Shown here: positions 11,989 to 23,270 of the stretch, piece by piece | Layout of the letters: each line of letters starts with the position of its first letter | How positions within the stretch are numbered: position 1 is the stretch's first letter | Assembly (NCBI GenBank): GCA_947646735.1 | Contig: CANTFK010000979.1 | Span: 1-64,000, forward strand | Reading direction: 5' to 3' | Length of the DNA stretch: 64,000 nt | Source: Peronospora farinosa | Lineage: Eukaryota > Oomycota > Peronosporomycetes > Peronosporales > Peronosporaceae | Program-made: the position numbers and the translations under genes | Notes under the pieces: generated by a model | What the model saw: only the letters and a program-made list of their open reading frames with translations | Told to the model about the DNA's origin: nothing | Database searches by the model: none

Positions 11989-13053
11989 TGTAACGGATAC
12001 GCTTCTGTCCGGGTAGTAAGGTATGAGGGTTGTGGTATGCATCGGTATATCACTACTCTCAGGATGTGGAAGGCGCGTCCATCTCAAATCAGGAGTAGAC
12101 ATTGGGGCATTAACGTAAGTCAGTGCACCGAGGTCTCTAAGGAAAGGCAAACCGCCCCAGACTGGTTAACAGAGCAGGGAAAAGTCTTCGCTCTTGGTAG
12201 TGGGAGAATCTCGTGCTAGAATTCTGACGTGATATAGCTTCGCGATAAGCCACAATTCGACTACCTTACGAAACCTTTTATCAAAGCCTTGCACTTGCTT
12301 CTTAATCCTCTCCCTTCACACGTCCATTTTGGAGAGATTTCACATTACATCTATAACGTTTAGTAAGTGATCCTACGCTCTTTTATTAGTTACAAAGGGA
12401 AGACTGCGAATCAAACCTTAAATAGGCATCAAGCGTTGTGTTCTCACCATAGTTCAAGCTGTATTCAAGGAGCCTCCACAAAAGCGTTCAAAAGAAGGAC
12501 AAAATCGATTTGAGGGGAGCGAACAGGGTATGAACTTGCATCGGGAGGGAAGATATAGAGATGAGAGGGCAGGTGAACAACATCTCATTTTTCTTAACTG
12601 GTGCCCACACTTTTTTGTTCTTACATCAATGTGGCCTGCTTCGGCTGAAAAAAGGATAAGTTAAGGCACCCTGTTCAGAATATAGGCTTTGGCAAAACGA
12701 AGTTGATGTCTCATGATATAGATGCGTGTCGTGCCCCCTTGCGAAGAATATGCCAGTCAGTAATGCCGGGGCTGTTAGAATCTTGCCCACCTTCTCTACT
12801 CATTAGTACGATAGGATTGTAATATTTGTGAGAGACTTATGTAAATACTTGTTTACTGCATGGTAAAATGGAAGTAGGTGCAACTGACCAAACTATGTCA
12901 AATATGCAACGGTTAGCCATCATTCTCTTATCGTTATTCGAATCTTCTGAAAACCACGGCTGGAAGAAGAGAACGTGTACAGTCTGCAACTGCAAAAACA
13001 AATGACCCATGGCAATTGCTTCGATGACAGATAGTGGCTCACCGTCCATTACA
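11989..13053 (-). repeat. Putative copia LTR at the outer edge of the right arm
   Basis: Mirror of 5182-6245. On the minus strand it begins TGTAATGGACGGTGAG, differing from the left arm over about 20 bases, and ends at 11989 with CCGTTACA. It would be the 5' LTR of the minus-strand copia that ends in the spacer. Confidence 0.4.
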
Positions 13054-14030
13054 GAGATTGCTCTTCGGGTAATCATCTTGAAGTGCAGTATCTCGTCAAG
13101 GAAGTTTGTCTTACCAGTACGAGTTCAACTTTGTCATGAAAGAGCAAGTGGCTCTCCTGGTTGTACTGGGCATCCGCTAAAAGCATCGAATTCTTGCTTT
13201 GTCATCGTCGACAATTGATTACAATTTGTTTTTCTCACTTGACGCAATTCCCTTAAATTTTGGGCATGATGCCATCGTTAGTAAATTCGCAAGAATACAT
13301 GCGCTCGCTCAATATTTTTTAATTTTTTAGCTTCCTCGCTTGGTGAAGCCATCGACAAACTTGATAAGCATATTTATAAGTTTGGCGTTGGCTGATACCC
13401 TCTCAGAGCCAAGCTTCTCTATATTTGCTTGGTTATCCTCGCGCAAAGGTATCCGTTTTAAAACTTAAATCTTAATGTCCGCAACAGTTCAATAACGTTC
13501 CCGAGTCATGATTGACGCATTCAATCAAAGTTAATTTATTTGGTGTTGATAACAAGCTGGATACACATGAAACAACTAGAATGCGCATACCATATTCTTG
13601 ACCGCTGATTGGATAATATTATCACGTGTAGACCATACTATAAAAAACCCCTGCTCTGGGCGCTGTTTCAGCTCTTGTATCGGATCATTGTCTTGAAACA
13701 CATTATCTTAGCCTTCATATCCTCTGAAACATGTGGCATTCAAATGTAAATTTTTAAATTTGCGAGGTGGAGGTACGTACGGTCAATGCTTCGCATGCAC
13801 TTCATTTTTTTTAGCCAAATTATAATTACAACCACGCTAGACATGTCGATCACAGCCGCAACAATATGCGATGCTAAAAACTTGTTCATCGTATTTCTGA
13901 TGTGCCCAAGCTTCCTATGAACCTAGAGTGTTTTTTCTAGACTCCAATAGCGTCGACCGCTGTCTGGTTCTTGACCTGGATGCGAGATACGATCTTATCC
14001 TAAGCATCACAAGTATATGATGACTGATAG
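13054..14030. other. Unrecognised stretch with a possible LTR
   Basis: No domain can be recognised. From 13544 a block begins TGTTGATAAC and carries a TATA-like CTATAAAAAAC near 13640, followed by a GC-richer leader. This could be the promoter part of an old LTR, with an uncertain end near 13738. Minus-strand frames at 12837-13218 have no signature I know. Confidence 0.3.
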
Positions 14031-15227
14031 TGTGGTGAGGTCGATCGAAAGATTTTTGATCAACGGAGGTAAATGATTGGAGTGTAGACCACATACATTG
14101 CATGGATCGATATTATGGGATTACGCTTGGTTATACTATGGGGCTCGATCAGGTTTTATTGGATTGATCAATTGATCGTCAGAATTACTTGGTTATAGTA
14201 TGGGATCGATCTGATTAAATCAGATCGATCAATCGATCGTCTAGGATTGTTATTGACCAAGTAGAGATTACAACTAAATGTTGACCTTTTATGCTCGATC
14301 ATGATCGTATCTACAATAATAATGGACTACGATCGATATCACTTTGCTATTGTGAGGATTTCCGATCAATCGCAACTGCAATCGTAATCGAGATTGTAAT
14401 TGGTTACAATCGATTATACCCGAGATCGGTATCGCGGTCAGCCAATCGGCATGGATATAATTACGGTCAGATCAACATGCCCGACACAATTGCGATCAGA
14501 TCGATAATTGCGATCACGATCGACATCGTGACCAAGAGTGAGATCGCGGCTATATTGGAGTGGGCCACACATCTAGATCTGATTTTTCGGAAAGAACGAC
14601 ACGGTACCGAAGACCTGGTATATAGATAGGCAGTATCGTAGGTTTTAGTATTTGATTGGTTAACTTTAAACAGAGTTTCTTTTACTTCTAACTACGCACG
14701 CAGACTTCTCTTCCAGGTGGGATAGTTTTGGCCCCCAGCGATCAAGAGCTTCTGACACCAGTACCTACGAGTAATATTCCTAAATTGTTTGGCCAGGGAT
14801 CACAAGATATCTCACAGACAAACTTCGCCTGCGATTGGACGCAGACACGTAAAGGACAAGGCATAAGATTGCGAGAGAGCTCAAGTGGTCAGAAGGTCAA
14901 GTGTGTCAAGTGGATCAAGTATCTACATTTTGGACAAGGCGATCTCAAGAGAGATCAGGGAAGCTCATAAAGAGTGCCCCCAGTAAATTGTGATCGCGTG
15001 AAGATTTCCGCGCGATCGAACTTCCAACCAATCCCAAACACGGTTAAGTTTAGCATCGACTAAAGTCCACCGAGAAGAGTGCTACCCGCCCTACAGACGG
15101 GTACACAACGTGAGGAAGGAATTGCTATACACGGAAACGGAGTACCCCATCCGATAGTCGGTTGTCTGTGAGCGCCGTTGAAGAGTCGAAATCACATCAG
15201 AAAATTTGAGAAACTCGCTCCACCACA
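14031..15227 (+). repeat. 5' LTR of element A
   Basis: The block begins TGTGGTGAGGTC and ends GCTCCACCACA, the inverted ends typical of this family. An inverted, nearly identical partner is at 27162-28325 (element A'). It is very rich in GATC. The gag ATG follows with no gap. Confidence 0.8.
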
Positions 15228-17560
15228 ATGGTGCGTATGCCCGGATCTTCTGGTGACTCGGGATTTCACCGTGTGTCCCTGAGAGAAGATGTCACGATTA
15301 AAAGTGAACCTGGGATTGAAGCGTCAGAGGGAAACGGATCGCCGCAGACGCATGAAAGAAAAGGATCCCAGATCGTAAGCGTTTGGGAGGGGCGCAAAAG
15401 AGAAAAAGAATAAATAGGAAGAATAAGAAATTGATCTGGAAGAAAAACCTCTAGGTCCCTTCGGGGGCCCCTGCGGATCACGTTGCAAAACGAGATTCGC
15501 GAGATGAAAATCTTTCAGTTAAAACTGAGAGAAATTTATCCAAACCGCTTCTACAAAACCTAAGAAGAAAGAGTCGACGAATTCACAAGTGCGGATAAAG
15601 GCACCACGATCACAACTCAACTTTCAGACGAAGAAATCGGAAGATCGTGGTGTCCAAGGAAAAGAGTCGGCCGATCACGGATCGAAAACCGAAAAACCGA
15701 CGAACATGGAAGAATTGGAACGGTGTTTTCACCAGAAAGAACTAAAGACTTTGCTATCTAGCGATCCAATTCTCAAGATATTGAAGCCAAAGCTAATCGG
15801 ATTATTACAAATACCGGTATCAGCTCCGGTAGAAACACCGAATCAGTTGGAAGCGATTCGTCGTTTGTTGAAGCTGCTCAAGGAGGCAGGATTCACTGCT
15901 GGAGCGTTTGATGCGGCCACATTTTTGGAATGTGATCACGATCAAGTGATCAAGGCAGGACGATCGTTGTTCGAGGCGTTAACCCCTCTTACTGGAAAGT
16001 ATCAAGCGATCGTACCGGCCGCTGAGTCATATCAAACGGGCTCATCACAGTATGCATCGGCATAATCGGAGGCGGATTCGGAAGAATCAATTTGAATTCA
16101 ACGGATGTCGTTGGGACCGTCTGGTGCGGCGTTTATACGTGAAAGATCGACGCCAATCGAAACGGAAGCGAAATCGACCGATGTACCCATGGTTCGAGAA
16201 ATGAATCCATTTGGACCAAACCAGCTGGATTCTTATTTCAAAGCAGCCATGAAGAAGTACGAAGACGATCAATGGATTTTAGCTCTACAAAATGCTGATC
16301 GATCAAGGATCAACGCCACTCCTCAAATGATGAATATTCCAGACGTGGAGATGGAGTCAGTTGGATCGCGTCATAGTCGGTCCAATATTGGCAATCCGCT
16401 GGATTTAGGACTCGAGGATTTTAAGGCGACCGTTGGTGGCAGCTGCAGAAGCTATGCCAAGTGGTGGGTTCACTACACAACGAATCCGAGTATCGGCGAT
16501 CGCAGATTTAAAAGAGTTCACCGGGCGTGACAGATACGAAGATCGAACCAGAAGCTGGATCAGTAAAGCCAAATCTGCCTTCTTACGTGATCAAGCTCCT
16601 GACAGCGAAAAGTGTCTCGTATTTAGAGATCTATTGACGGGACCAGCGAGAAACTGGTATAGCCAGCTGAGCCGATCGACTCGTCACCCTGGAAATCTCT
16701 ATTGGAAAGTTTCATGATACAAAACGGAGGGTATGGCGTGTCTGTTGGAAGACATTATTACCATACAAGGAAACAATCGAATGAAACTCCATTGGAGTAT
16801 CTGTATCGGCTAAATCTGGCAGCGATTAGAGCAAAAATTTCAGTTCGAGAAGGAACGCCAGACGTGAACATGTGGAACATTTTATTGAGACACTGGATGA
16901 TCGCGATCTGGCGAAACAACTGACTTTATTACGTTTGGACGATGCTGATGACATGGAAGAAACTCTACGTGCGTATCAACGTATGGAGATTCGTTAAGGC
17001 AAGGCATAGATGGGATTCACTAAATTTCGTCAACGAGCCGCCCCTGTACCCGATCAAGCGTCATCGAAATCGGCTCGCGCAGTGAGAGCGATCCACATCG
17101 AAAACGGTAGTAGTGGATCAGAGTCGGAATCGAGTGGATCCGAAGTAGAAGTGGACTGACGCCGCGTGTTTGCCGTAATGACGCATGCTCCAGCAGAAAA
17201 GCCGAGAGATTTTCGTGATCGACAGAATGAAAGTGACAATCATGATCGACAATCGTGATCGACAGAATGTGATCGATCAAGGCAAAGGTCATGGTCACAC
17301 TTACCCACCAAGAGCCTGCACCCATTGCGAATCGAAGAAACATGACGATCGTGGGTGTTAAAAACGGTTGGCCTGCATGAAGTTTGGGCGTAAAGTACAT
17401 CCTTCAGACAAGTACTTTTTCGTGTGTACCGCCTATGGTGAGATGCACGAAGGAGATAAATGCCCATTAAAAGCATTTTATAATCTGATTCGCAATGGTA
17501 CGTGCCGACCAAACACGCTGGGATGCTCCCGCCGAAGGCAGAGGAAATGTTAAACTAGGA
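15228..17560 (+). pseudogene. Gag of element A (Chronos-like)
   Basis: Gag starts MVRMPGSSGDS at the first base after the LTR. The frame stops at 15413. From about 15480 the DNA becomes nearly identical to element B and encodes a helical block with LKTLLSSDPILKILKPKLI, a capsid-like segment LEYLYRLNLAAIRAKI, and a zinc knuckle CTHCESKKHDDRGC (C-x2-C-x4-H-x4-C, about 17313-17358). A second Cys/His cluster FVCTAYGEMHEGDKC follows. In-frame stops at 16063 (TAA), 16093 (TGA) and 17359 (TAA) are shared with B, so the gene is a pseudogene or depends on readthrough. Gag would form the RNA-packaging particle. Confidence 0.8.
15229..15246 (+). other. Candidate primer binding site overlapping the gag start codon
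   Basis: The LTR ends in CACCACA at 15227 and the next bases are the gag ATG. The TGG of ATGG opens TGGTGCGTATGCCCGGAT. The same string, with C or T and A or G variants, follows the LTR of N (22058 downward) and B (41645 downward). Its complement in N and B, ATCCGGGCACGCGCACCA, has the layout of a tRNA 3' end: a five-base T-stem half CCGGG, a seven-base acceptor half, one base, then CCA. Inference from layout only. Confidence 0.5.
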
Positions 17561-17744
17561 AGATTGCCAGGTTGGAATCTGGTACGAGCAGAGCGTCCTA
17601 GGCTCTGCACCAATGCATTTTGAAAAGGATCAACGGATCAAGAAGTTAACAAGAGGATCGATCCGATCAATACATGTGAGGATTCAAATTATTTGCGTTA
17701 CATTTCAAGTGTTGAGAGAGTTGACGAATTTTTCCGATCGCCTG

Positions 17745-19274
17745 CTAAGATGGAGCCCGATCTAGCGCCAGGTGAATCACGGGGGTATTGGAAATATCAT
17801 ACCCCAGGAAACGGGCAAGATTAACAATGAAAAAGCGACTATGTTGTTTGATTCTGGAGCCGAAGTCTCGATCGTCGACATCATCTTTGCTCGTAAGGTA
17901 GGGTGTGTCATTGATGAAAGCCAGAGGCAAGATGTGTGGGAATTGGTGAGAATACTTATATGACCGAAGGACGAACCAAGATAAAAATCCCACTGGATGG
18001 ATCACTTGTGTATTATTTTGACGCCTGGGTGGGCGATCAAGTTGGTCAAGAAGCGATCTTGGGTATGTATTTTATGGTCCCAGCTGGGATTCGCTTGGAT
18101 CTAGCAGATGGAACACTTTGTTTGCCGGATGAAGTAAAAATTCAATTTGCTGGACGAAGACCTCAATACCAATCGAACAGACAGCCGGTCACGATCAAAG
18201 ATCAACATGTAGTGATCCCAGTAGGCGGATCGACGGCAATCAGTACTGGTGCACCGAAATCTAAGCTTTGGGTGAGACGAGACCTGAGATGGATACCAAC
18301 AGTCACGACAGGACCGGGAATATTAAATATCGACAGCTAACTAGTCTTAGTGATTGAGAAGTGATTGTGAATCACGGAGATCCGATAGGTTGGTGGATGG
18401 CTGCGGATATGATACCTCGATCACCTGGATATGCTTCGGTGCGGTTGCGTCAACTAAAAGAGTGACAGACTTCGGCCTATTTAGCAATTACAGATTGGAA
18501 GGAAAAGTTCACGGATGAGCCAACAAGACCGCTAATTGATCGTCCATCTTATCCACTACCGACTAAAATGTTGATGCATCCAAGGAAGGGAGAGAACGAG
18601 AAGATCGCAAAAGTGGAGAAAATTGCATCGAATTCGGATAAAGTCACGATCAACGTGGGAGTAAATCAAGATGGTACAGAAGACCAATATTTTTGGGGCA
18701 GTGAGGATCATCAGTCGCGACGATCAAACTTTGCGATCATATGCTGTAAGAAATCTACAAGGTGGATGTTGTACAAGATCGATCAGGTGAAACAATCGGT
18801 GATATGACGAGGATAAAAATCGACAATAGGGAACAAGAAGTAGCACGCCAAGATCAAAAACAGTGCATATTTGCGATCAACGCGAACAGAGAAGTGGGAG
18901 AAGTCGATCGGATACCAGATCGATCAGATGAAGCAATTGACGATTTTATAAATTCAATCGGCGACAACGATCAAGGACAGTCCGATCGATTGAAAGATGA
19001 GTCCACTGCGATTGCGACTGAAGATGCCCCTACAGAAGAACCATCATCTGAAGAGGCAGTTTATTCTAACGAAAGTGGTGACCTGTTTGCCGAAGATGTC
19101 GATCAGCATATGGCGGTGTTGCCAGAATTTGTAATTTCTACGGTTGAAGTATCAATCGGCGATATTCAAGTTGGCGACCCTGGAATACCATTAGCCGAGG
19201 ATCAAGAAAAGCTACGACAAATAATTTGGAAGAATTTCCACTTACTCATAGGAAAAAAAGAGTCAATACCCTAC
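17745..19274 (+). pseudogene. Protease and acidic linker of element A, truncated before RT
   Basis: The frame contains ATMLFDSGAEVSIVD, the catalytic DSGA loop of a retropepsin, and downstream ILGMYFMVPAGIRLDLADG, the second conserved block. A one-base frameshift near 17935 separates the two and is also present in B. A long acidic linker with EEPSSEEAVYS and VDQHMAVLPE follows, then LRQIIWKNFHLLIGKK, the lead-in to reverse transcriptase. The element is cut at 19274 by the LTR of N, so RT, RNase H and integrase are missing here. Confidence 0.8.
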
Positions 19275-20592
19275 TGTGGTGGAGTGGGTTCTCAACTTTG
19301 TATGATGAGATATCAAACCACTCACTGTGCCGGACTGCCGACTGTCGGAGGAAGTACCCCGATGCTGCGTATGGACCTTCTTCTCACCTTGTGTACCCGT
19401 CGGCTGGCGAGTTACACTCTTTGGAAGACATAGTGAGGATATGGACGTCTGCTTTGAGGGAGTTACACCTGGGGGGGGGGGGGCTCGAGTGGATATGCTT
19501 CACTCGGTGGGCCGGTAGGTGGCCACTCGATCGACCTTGTCGAGAGTGAGCCAAATTCTTCAGGGGCGCTTGTCGTCCCTGGCCTTTTCCTTCTGTTTCA
19601 GGGGTATTAACCACCTGAACTTTACTTTGCTCCCGGACCGTGAGGTTAGGGAGACCGCTTCCGATGGCGGGTCTTGGGTGGTGTTGCTACTTGAACGAGC
19701 TCACCGGCCAAATATATCCTGGAGCTCTATTCGCACTTGAACTTTGCTACACAACTGTCTTCGACGGGGGGGGGCCAAAATATATCCCTTCCCGGAACAG
19801 TGAGTAGCTTAGAGAAAGTTCTTCTTAGGTGACGGAGTTGTGCCACGTAGATTGCATTTGTGTCTGACCACACGCCTGTCTTCAACGGGGGGGCCAAACA
19901 TATCCCTTTCCCGGAACAGGCGTGTGGCCAGACTCGAGTTCTTTTACAGCGCGACGAAGACTTGCCAAGTAGATCGCAAATTGAGTAGTATTTAATATAG
20001 TCCTATCCTTTTAACTCCTTTACTTTATCCTTGCCTGAAGCTCTGATTCCTTGCTTCGACTGGTCTGATCCTTGTATTAATTGGTCAGGAGTGGGTGAAC
20101 CCCGAGGGGCCGAGGTCGACCAATGAGGGACCCAGGTCTACCAATGAGGGACCGGGTCGACCAATGAGAGACCCAGGTCTACCAATGAGGAACCGGGCCG
20201 ACCGATGAGGGACCGGGTCGACCAATGAGGGACCCAGGTCTACCAATGAGGGACCGGGCCGACCGATGAGGGACCGGGTCGAGCGACGAGGGACCCAGGT
20301 CTACCGATGAGGTGGGTGACAATGAGGGCCGGTCGACCAATGAGGGACCGGGTCGACCAATGAGGGCCATGGTCGACTCCCTTCGGTACAGGTTAAACGT
20401 TACCCTGGTAATGACCTCTCCTTTGTTTGTCTTTCACGTTCTCAGCCAACTGTCGCTTCACTCCGAGGTTCCCTTTATCTCCGGTCCCTTCTCTCTGGTG
20501 CATGGGTCCCTTCTCCCTAGTCCACGGCCCCTTTACCCTTCAATCCAACTGGCCCCTGGGTTCTTCACAATTTAGGAAAGCACTTCACCACA
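19275..20592 (-). repeat. 3' LTR of element N
   Basis: This 1318 bp block runs from TGTGGTGGAGTGGG to GCACTTCACCACA. It contains a run of 13 G near 19481, two G-rich tracts near 19770 and 19886, and a minisatellite at 20101-20370. Next to it on the internal side is a G-rich tract (minus strand GGGGCGGC), the likely polypurine primer for plus-strand synthesis. Confidence 0.85.
20101..20370. repeat. Minisatellite in the N LTR
   Basis: Tandem units of about 20-21 bases alternate between GGGACCGGGTCGACCAATGA-like and GGGACCCAGGTCTACCAATGA-like sequence. The number and order of units differ from the other LTR copies (22871-23050 and 48711-49125). Confidence 0.9.
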
Positions 20593-22058
20593 GCCGCCCC
20601 TTGCGCTTGCTCAGCCGTACAGCGGCTTGAGCATGGGCATGTATTCCCTCGTCAATCACGTAGGGTTATTTGCTAGCTCTTTGGTTGGTAGTTCGTGGCC
20701 AACATGGGTCACTCCAGCTGTGGTTTCAATCTTCGATACAGTGAGCTGCATTCTTGAGTGAACCAGGTCTACTGAAGAGGGATCGGATCTACTGAAGAGG
20801 GATCGGGTCTACTGACGAGGGGCCGAGGTCGACCGATGAGGGACCGGGTCGAGCGACGAGGGACCCAGGTCGACCGATGAGGGACCGGGTCGACCAATGA
20901 GGGACCGGGTCTACCGACGAGGGACCGGGTCGACCGACGAGGGACCATGACCAACCATCTAAGGAGCTTTCTATTGGCTGAAAATTCAACCAATCAGAAA
21001 CCCTGATTTTCGTTGGTCGTCCACGCGTCACCGTTTCGTGAGCTCGCTGTTCCTGCTTCGCGCTCCTTGCTCGGGACTTCAGCAGCGCCTCCCCTGTCGG
21101 TCCCAGTAGCCTCCTAGTGACTGATTTAGTCGAAGACGATCCTGGTGACCACGGTGCTGCTTCCCTCTGGCCGCTTGGCATCCGGTGTTGAGATGGATCT
21201 TGATTCGCCCCTGGGTGGCCGGCGGCTCCGTACATGTGGGGACCCACCGTGATGTCCTGAAGCGTCATCTGGCTGTCGTTGGACCGCATGTGTGTAGGTG
21301 TCACCAGAGGTGGGTGTTCCGTTGCTGGTGTGGTACCCACCAGGATCGACAGACGCTTGTGCATATGCTCTAACGTTGTTGTGATTCTGTCGAACCCCAG
21401 GGATAGCAGATCGTCCGGTCGAACCGACCTGCGACCATGTTCGCTTCACGAAGCATGGTGACCAGCGCTGTGATCGCGTCCGTGACGGAGTGCAGCCGTG
21501 GCAGGGTCGACACCGGCCCAGTGAGTTGACCCAGCTTCCGGATCTCCAGGATCTTCGCGACGGGGTCGCTCTCCAGGAACGCGTTCAGCTTGCGTTGGTG
21601 GTAGGCCCTCGTGACATCAGCGTCTGTCCATGACGCCAGTCCTGCCTTCTCGGGGCCTATCGACTTGGTGTTTCCGGGTGCCTTCATCCGGAACTTCGTC
21701 GGCTTGGACTGCGCGATCTTGTTTTTTTGTTTTTTGGGGACCTTAGCCTCTCGGTTTTCACCGTCGGCTGATGGTCTTCTGGATCATGATAGGCGTCATC
21801 ACCCAAGGTGTCCTCAACGAGGACATAGGGAGGGTATTTAGATTTCTCTTCAATGAATTCAACCTCGACCATGTTGCCCGGGCCCCTCCTAAGGCCCGGT
21901 CGGTCCTTCGATCCTTTGTTTGTTTCTTCTTGAGTCACTGGCGATCGGTCTTCCAGTGGCTCTTCGGTCTTGTGCTCCTTCTTGACATGAACATCTTTAT
22001 CGTCTTGGGACTCGCGGCGAAATCCCGCGTCTTCCGAAGATCCGGGCACGCGCACCAT
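20593..22058 (-). pseudogene. Truncated gag of element N
   Basis: The minus-strand frame starts MVRVPGSSEDAGFRRES at 22058, immediately inside the LTR, and reads to a stop at 21684. A second frame (21687-21370) carries YHQRKLNAFLESDPVAKILE and ITALVTMLREANMVAGRFD. These align with the HQKELKTLLSSDPILKIL and LLKEAGFTAGAFD blocks of A and B. After about 21370 the homology is lost and the sequence leads into a further minisatellite at 20757-20950. The zinc knuckle and all of pol are absent, so movement would depend on proteins from a full element. Confidence 0.75.
20757..20950. repeat. Minisatellite in the internal part of N
   Basis: Same unit type as in the LTR, for example GAGGGACCGGGTCGACC, but between the gag remnant and the 3' LTR. 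A piece of LTR sequence was probably captured during template switching. Confidence 0.85.
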
Positions 22059-23270
22059 TGTGGTGGAGTGGGTTCTCAAAATTGTATGATGAGACCCCAA
22101 ACCACTCACTGTGCCGGACTGCCGACTGTCGGAGGGGGTACCCCGATGCCGCGTATGGACCTTCTCTCACCTTGTGTACCCGTCGGCTGGCGGGTTGCAC
22201 TCTTCGGAAGACTTGGTGAAGATGTAGACGTCTGCCTTGAGGGAGGTAGACCTGGGGGGGGCCTCGAGTGGATATGCTTCACTCGGTGGGCCGGTAGGTG
22301 GCCACTCGATCGACCTTGTCGAGAGTGAGCCAAATTCTTCAGGGGCGCTTGTCGTCCCTGGCCTTTTCCTTCTGTTTCAGGGGTATTAACCACCTGAACT
22401 TTACGTTGCTCCCGGACCTTGAGGTGAGGGAGACCGCTTCCGATGGCGGGTCTTGGGTGGTGTTGCTACTCGAACGAGCTCACAGGCCAAATATATCCTG
22501 GAGCTCTATTCGCCCTTGAACTTCGCTACACACCTGTCTTCGACGGGGGGCCAAAATATATCCCTTCCCGGAACAGTGAGTAACTTAGAGCAAGTCCTTC
22601 TTGAGTGACGGAGTCGTGCCACGTAGATTGCATTTGTGTCTGACCACACGCCTGTCTTCAACGGGGGGGCCAAACATATCCCTTTCCCGGAACAGGCGTG
22701 TGGCCAGACTCGAGTTCTTTTACAGCGCGACGAAGACTTGCCAAGTAGATCGCAAATTGAGTAGTATTTAATATAGTCCTATCCTTTTAACTCCTTTACT
22801 TTATCCTTGCCTGAAGCTCTGATTCCTTGCGTCGACTGGTCTGATCCTTGTATTAATTGGTCAGGAGTGGGTGAACCCCGAGGGGCCGAGGTCGACCAAT
22901 GAGGGAACCAGGTCTACCAATGAGGGACCGGGTCGACCAATGAGGGACCGGGTCTACCGACGAGGAGCCGAGGTCGACAGATGAGGGACCCAGGTCTACC
23001 GATGATGGACCTGACCAATGAGGGACCGGGTCGACCAATGAGGGCCATGGTCGACTCCCTTCGGTACAGGTTAAACGTTACCCTGGTAATGACCTCTCCT
23101 TTGTTTGTCTTTCACGTTCTCAGCCAACTGTCGCTTCACTCCGAGGTTCCCTTTATCTCCGGTCCCTTCTCTCTGGTGCATGGGTCCCTTCTCCCTAGTC
23201 CACGGCCCCTTTACCCTTCAATCCAACTGGCCCCTGGGTTCTTCACAATTTAGGAAAGCACTTCACCACA
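22059..23270 (-). repeat. 5' LTR of element N
   Basis: 1212 bp with the same ends as the partner at 19275-20592. It is about 100 bp shorter, mainly from fewer minisatellite units (22871-23050) and shorter G runs. The gag ATG lies directly inside its inner end. Confidence 0.85.
22871..23050. repeat. Minisatellite in the 5' LTR of N
   Basis: Tandem 20-21 base units GAGGGACCGGGTCGACCAAT and GGTCTACC variants, fewer than in the other two LTRs of the family. Confidence 0.9.

Larger units (their letters stand above)
9487..13053. repeat. Palindrome 1, right arm
   Basis: Reverse complement of 5182-8747 with very few differences. I saw one base change near 8726/9508, one near 8439/9795 and a one-base T-run difference near 5240/12995. 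The copia element in this arm is continuous with the spacer, so the right arm is the likely parental copy. Confidence 0.9.
19275..23270 (-). mobile_element. Element N: non-autonomous LTR element
   Basis: Two direct LTRs (19275-20592 and 22059-23270) enclose only 1466 bp. In minus sense this encodes the N-terminal part of a Chronos-like gag and nothing of pol. The LTR ends are TGTGGTGGAGT and ACTTCACCACA. The flanks CCTAC (left) and CCATC (right) do not form a target duplication, and they belong to two different elements (A and D). A third LTR of the same family stands alone at 47879-49345. Confidence 0.8.

Noticed and set aside
13009..13218. Open frame of about 70 residues near the right arm edge, and the frames around it
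   Set aside because: No domain signature, overlaps a frame on the other strand, and lies at the edge of a repeat; not supported as a gene.
14728..14970. 80-residue frame present in both A and A' LTRs
   Set aside because: It lies wholly inside the LTRs, which are similar as DNA. Identity of the translation reflects repeat identity, not coding constraint.
17350..17365. A-rich GGTGTTAAAAACGG after the zinc knuckle of A and B as a frameshift site
   Set aside because: It does not fit X XXY YYZ and the downstream Cys/His block is in the same frame, so it is a plain stop codon rather than a shift site.
20179..20370. Frames with repeated GRPGPSSVDPVPHW-like sequence
   Set aside because: Translation of the minisatellite; frame and length change with unit number.
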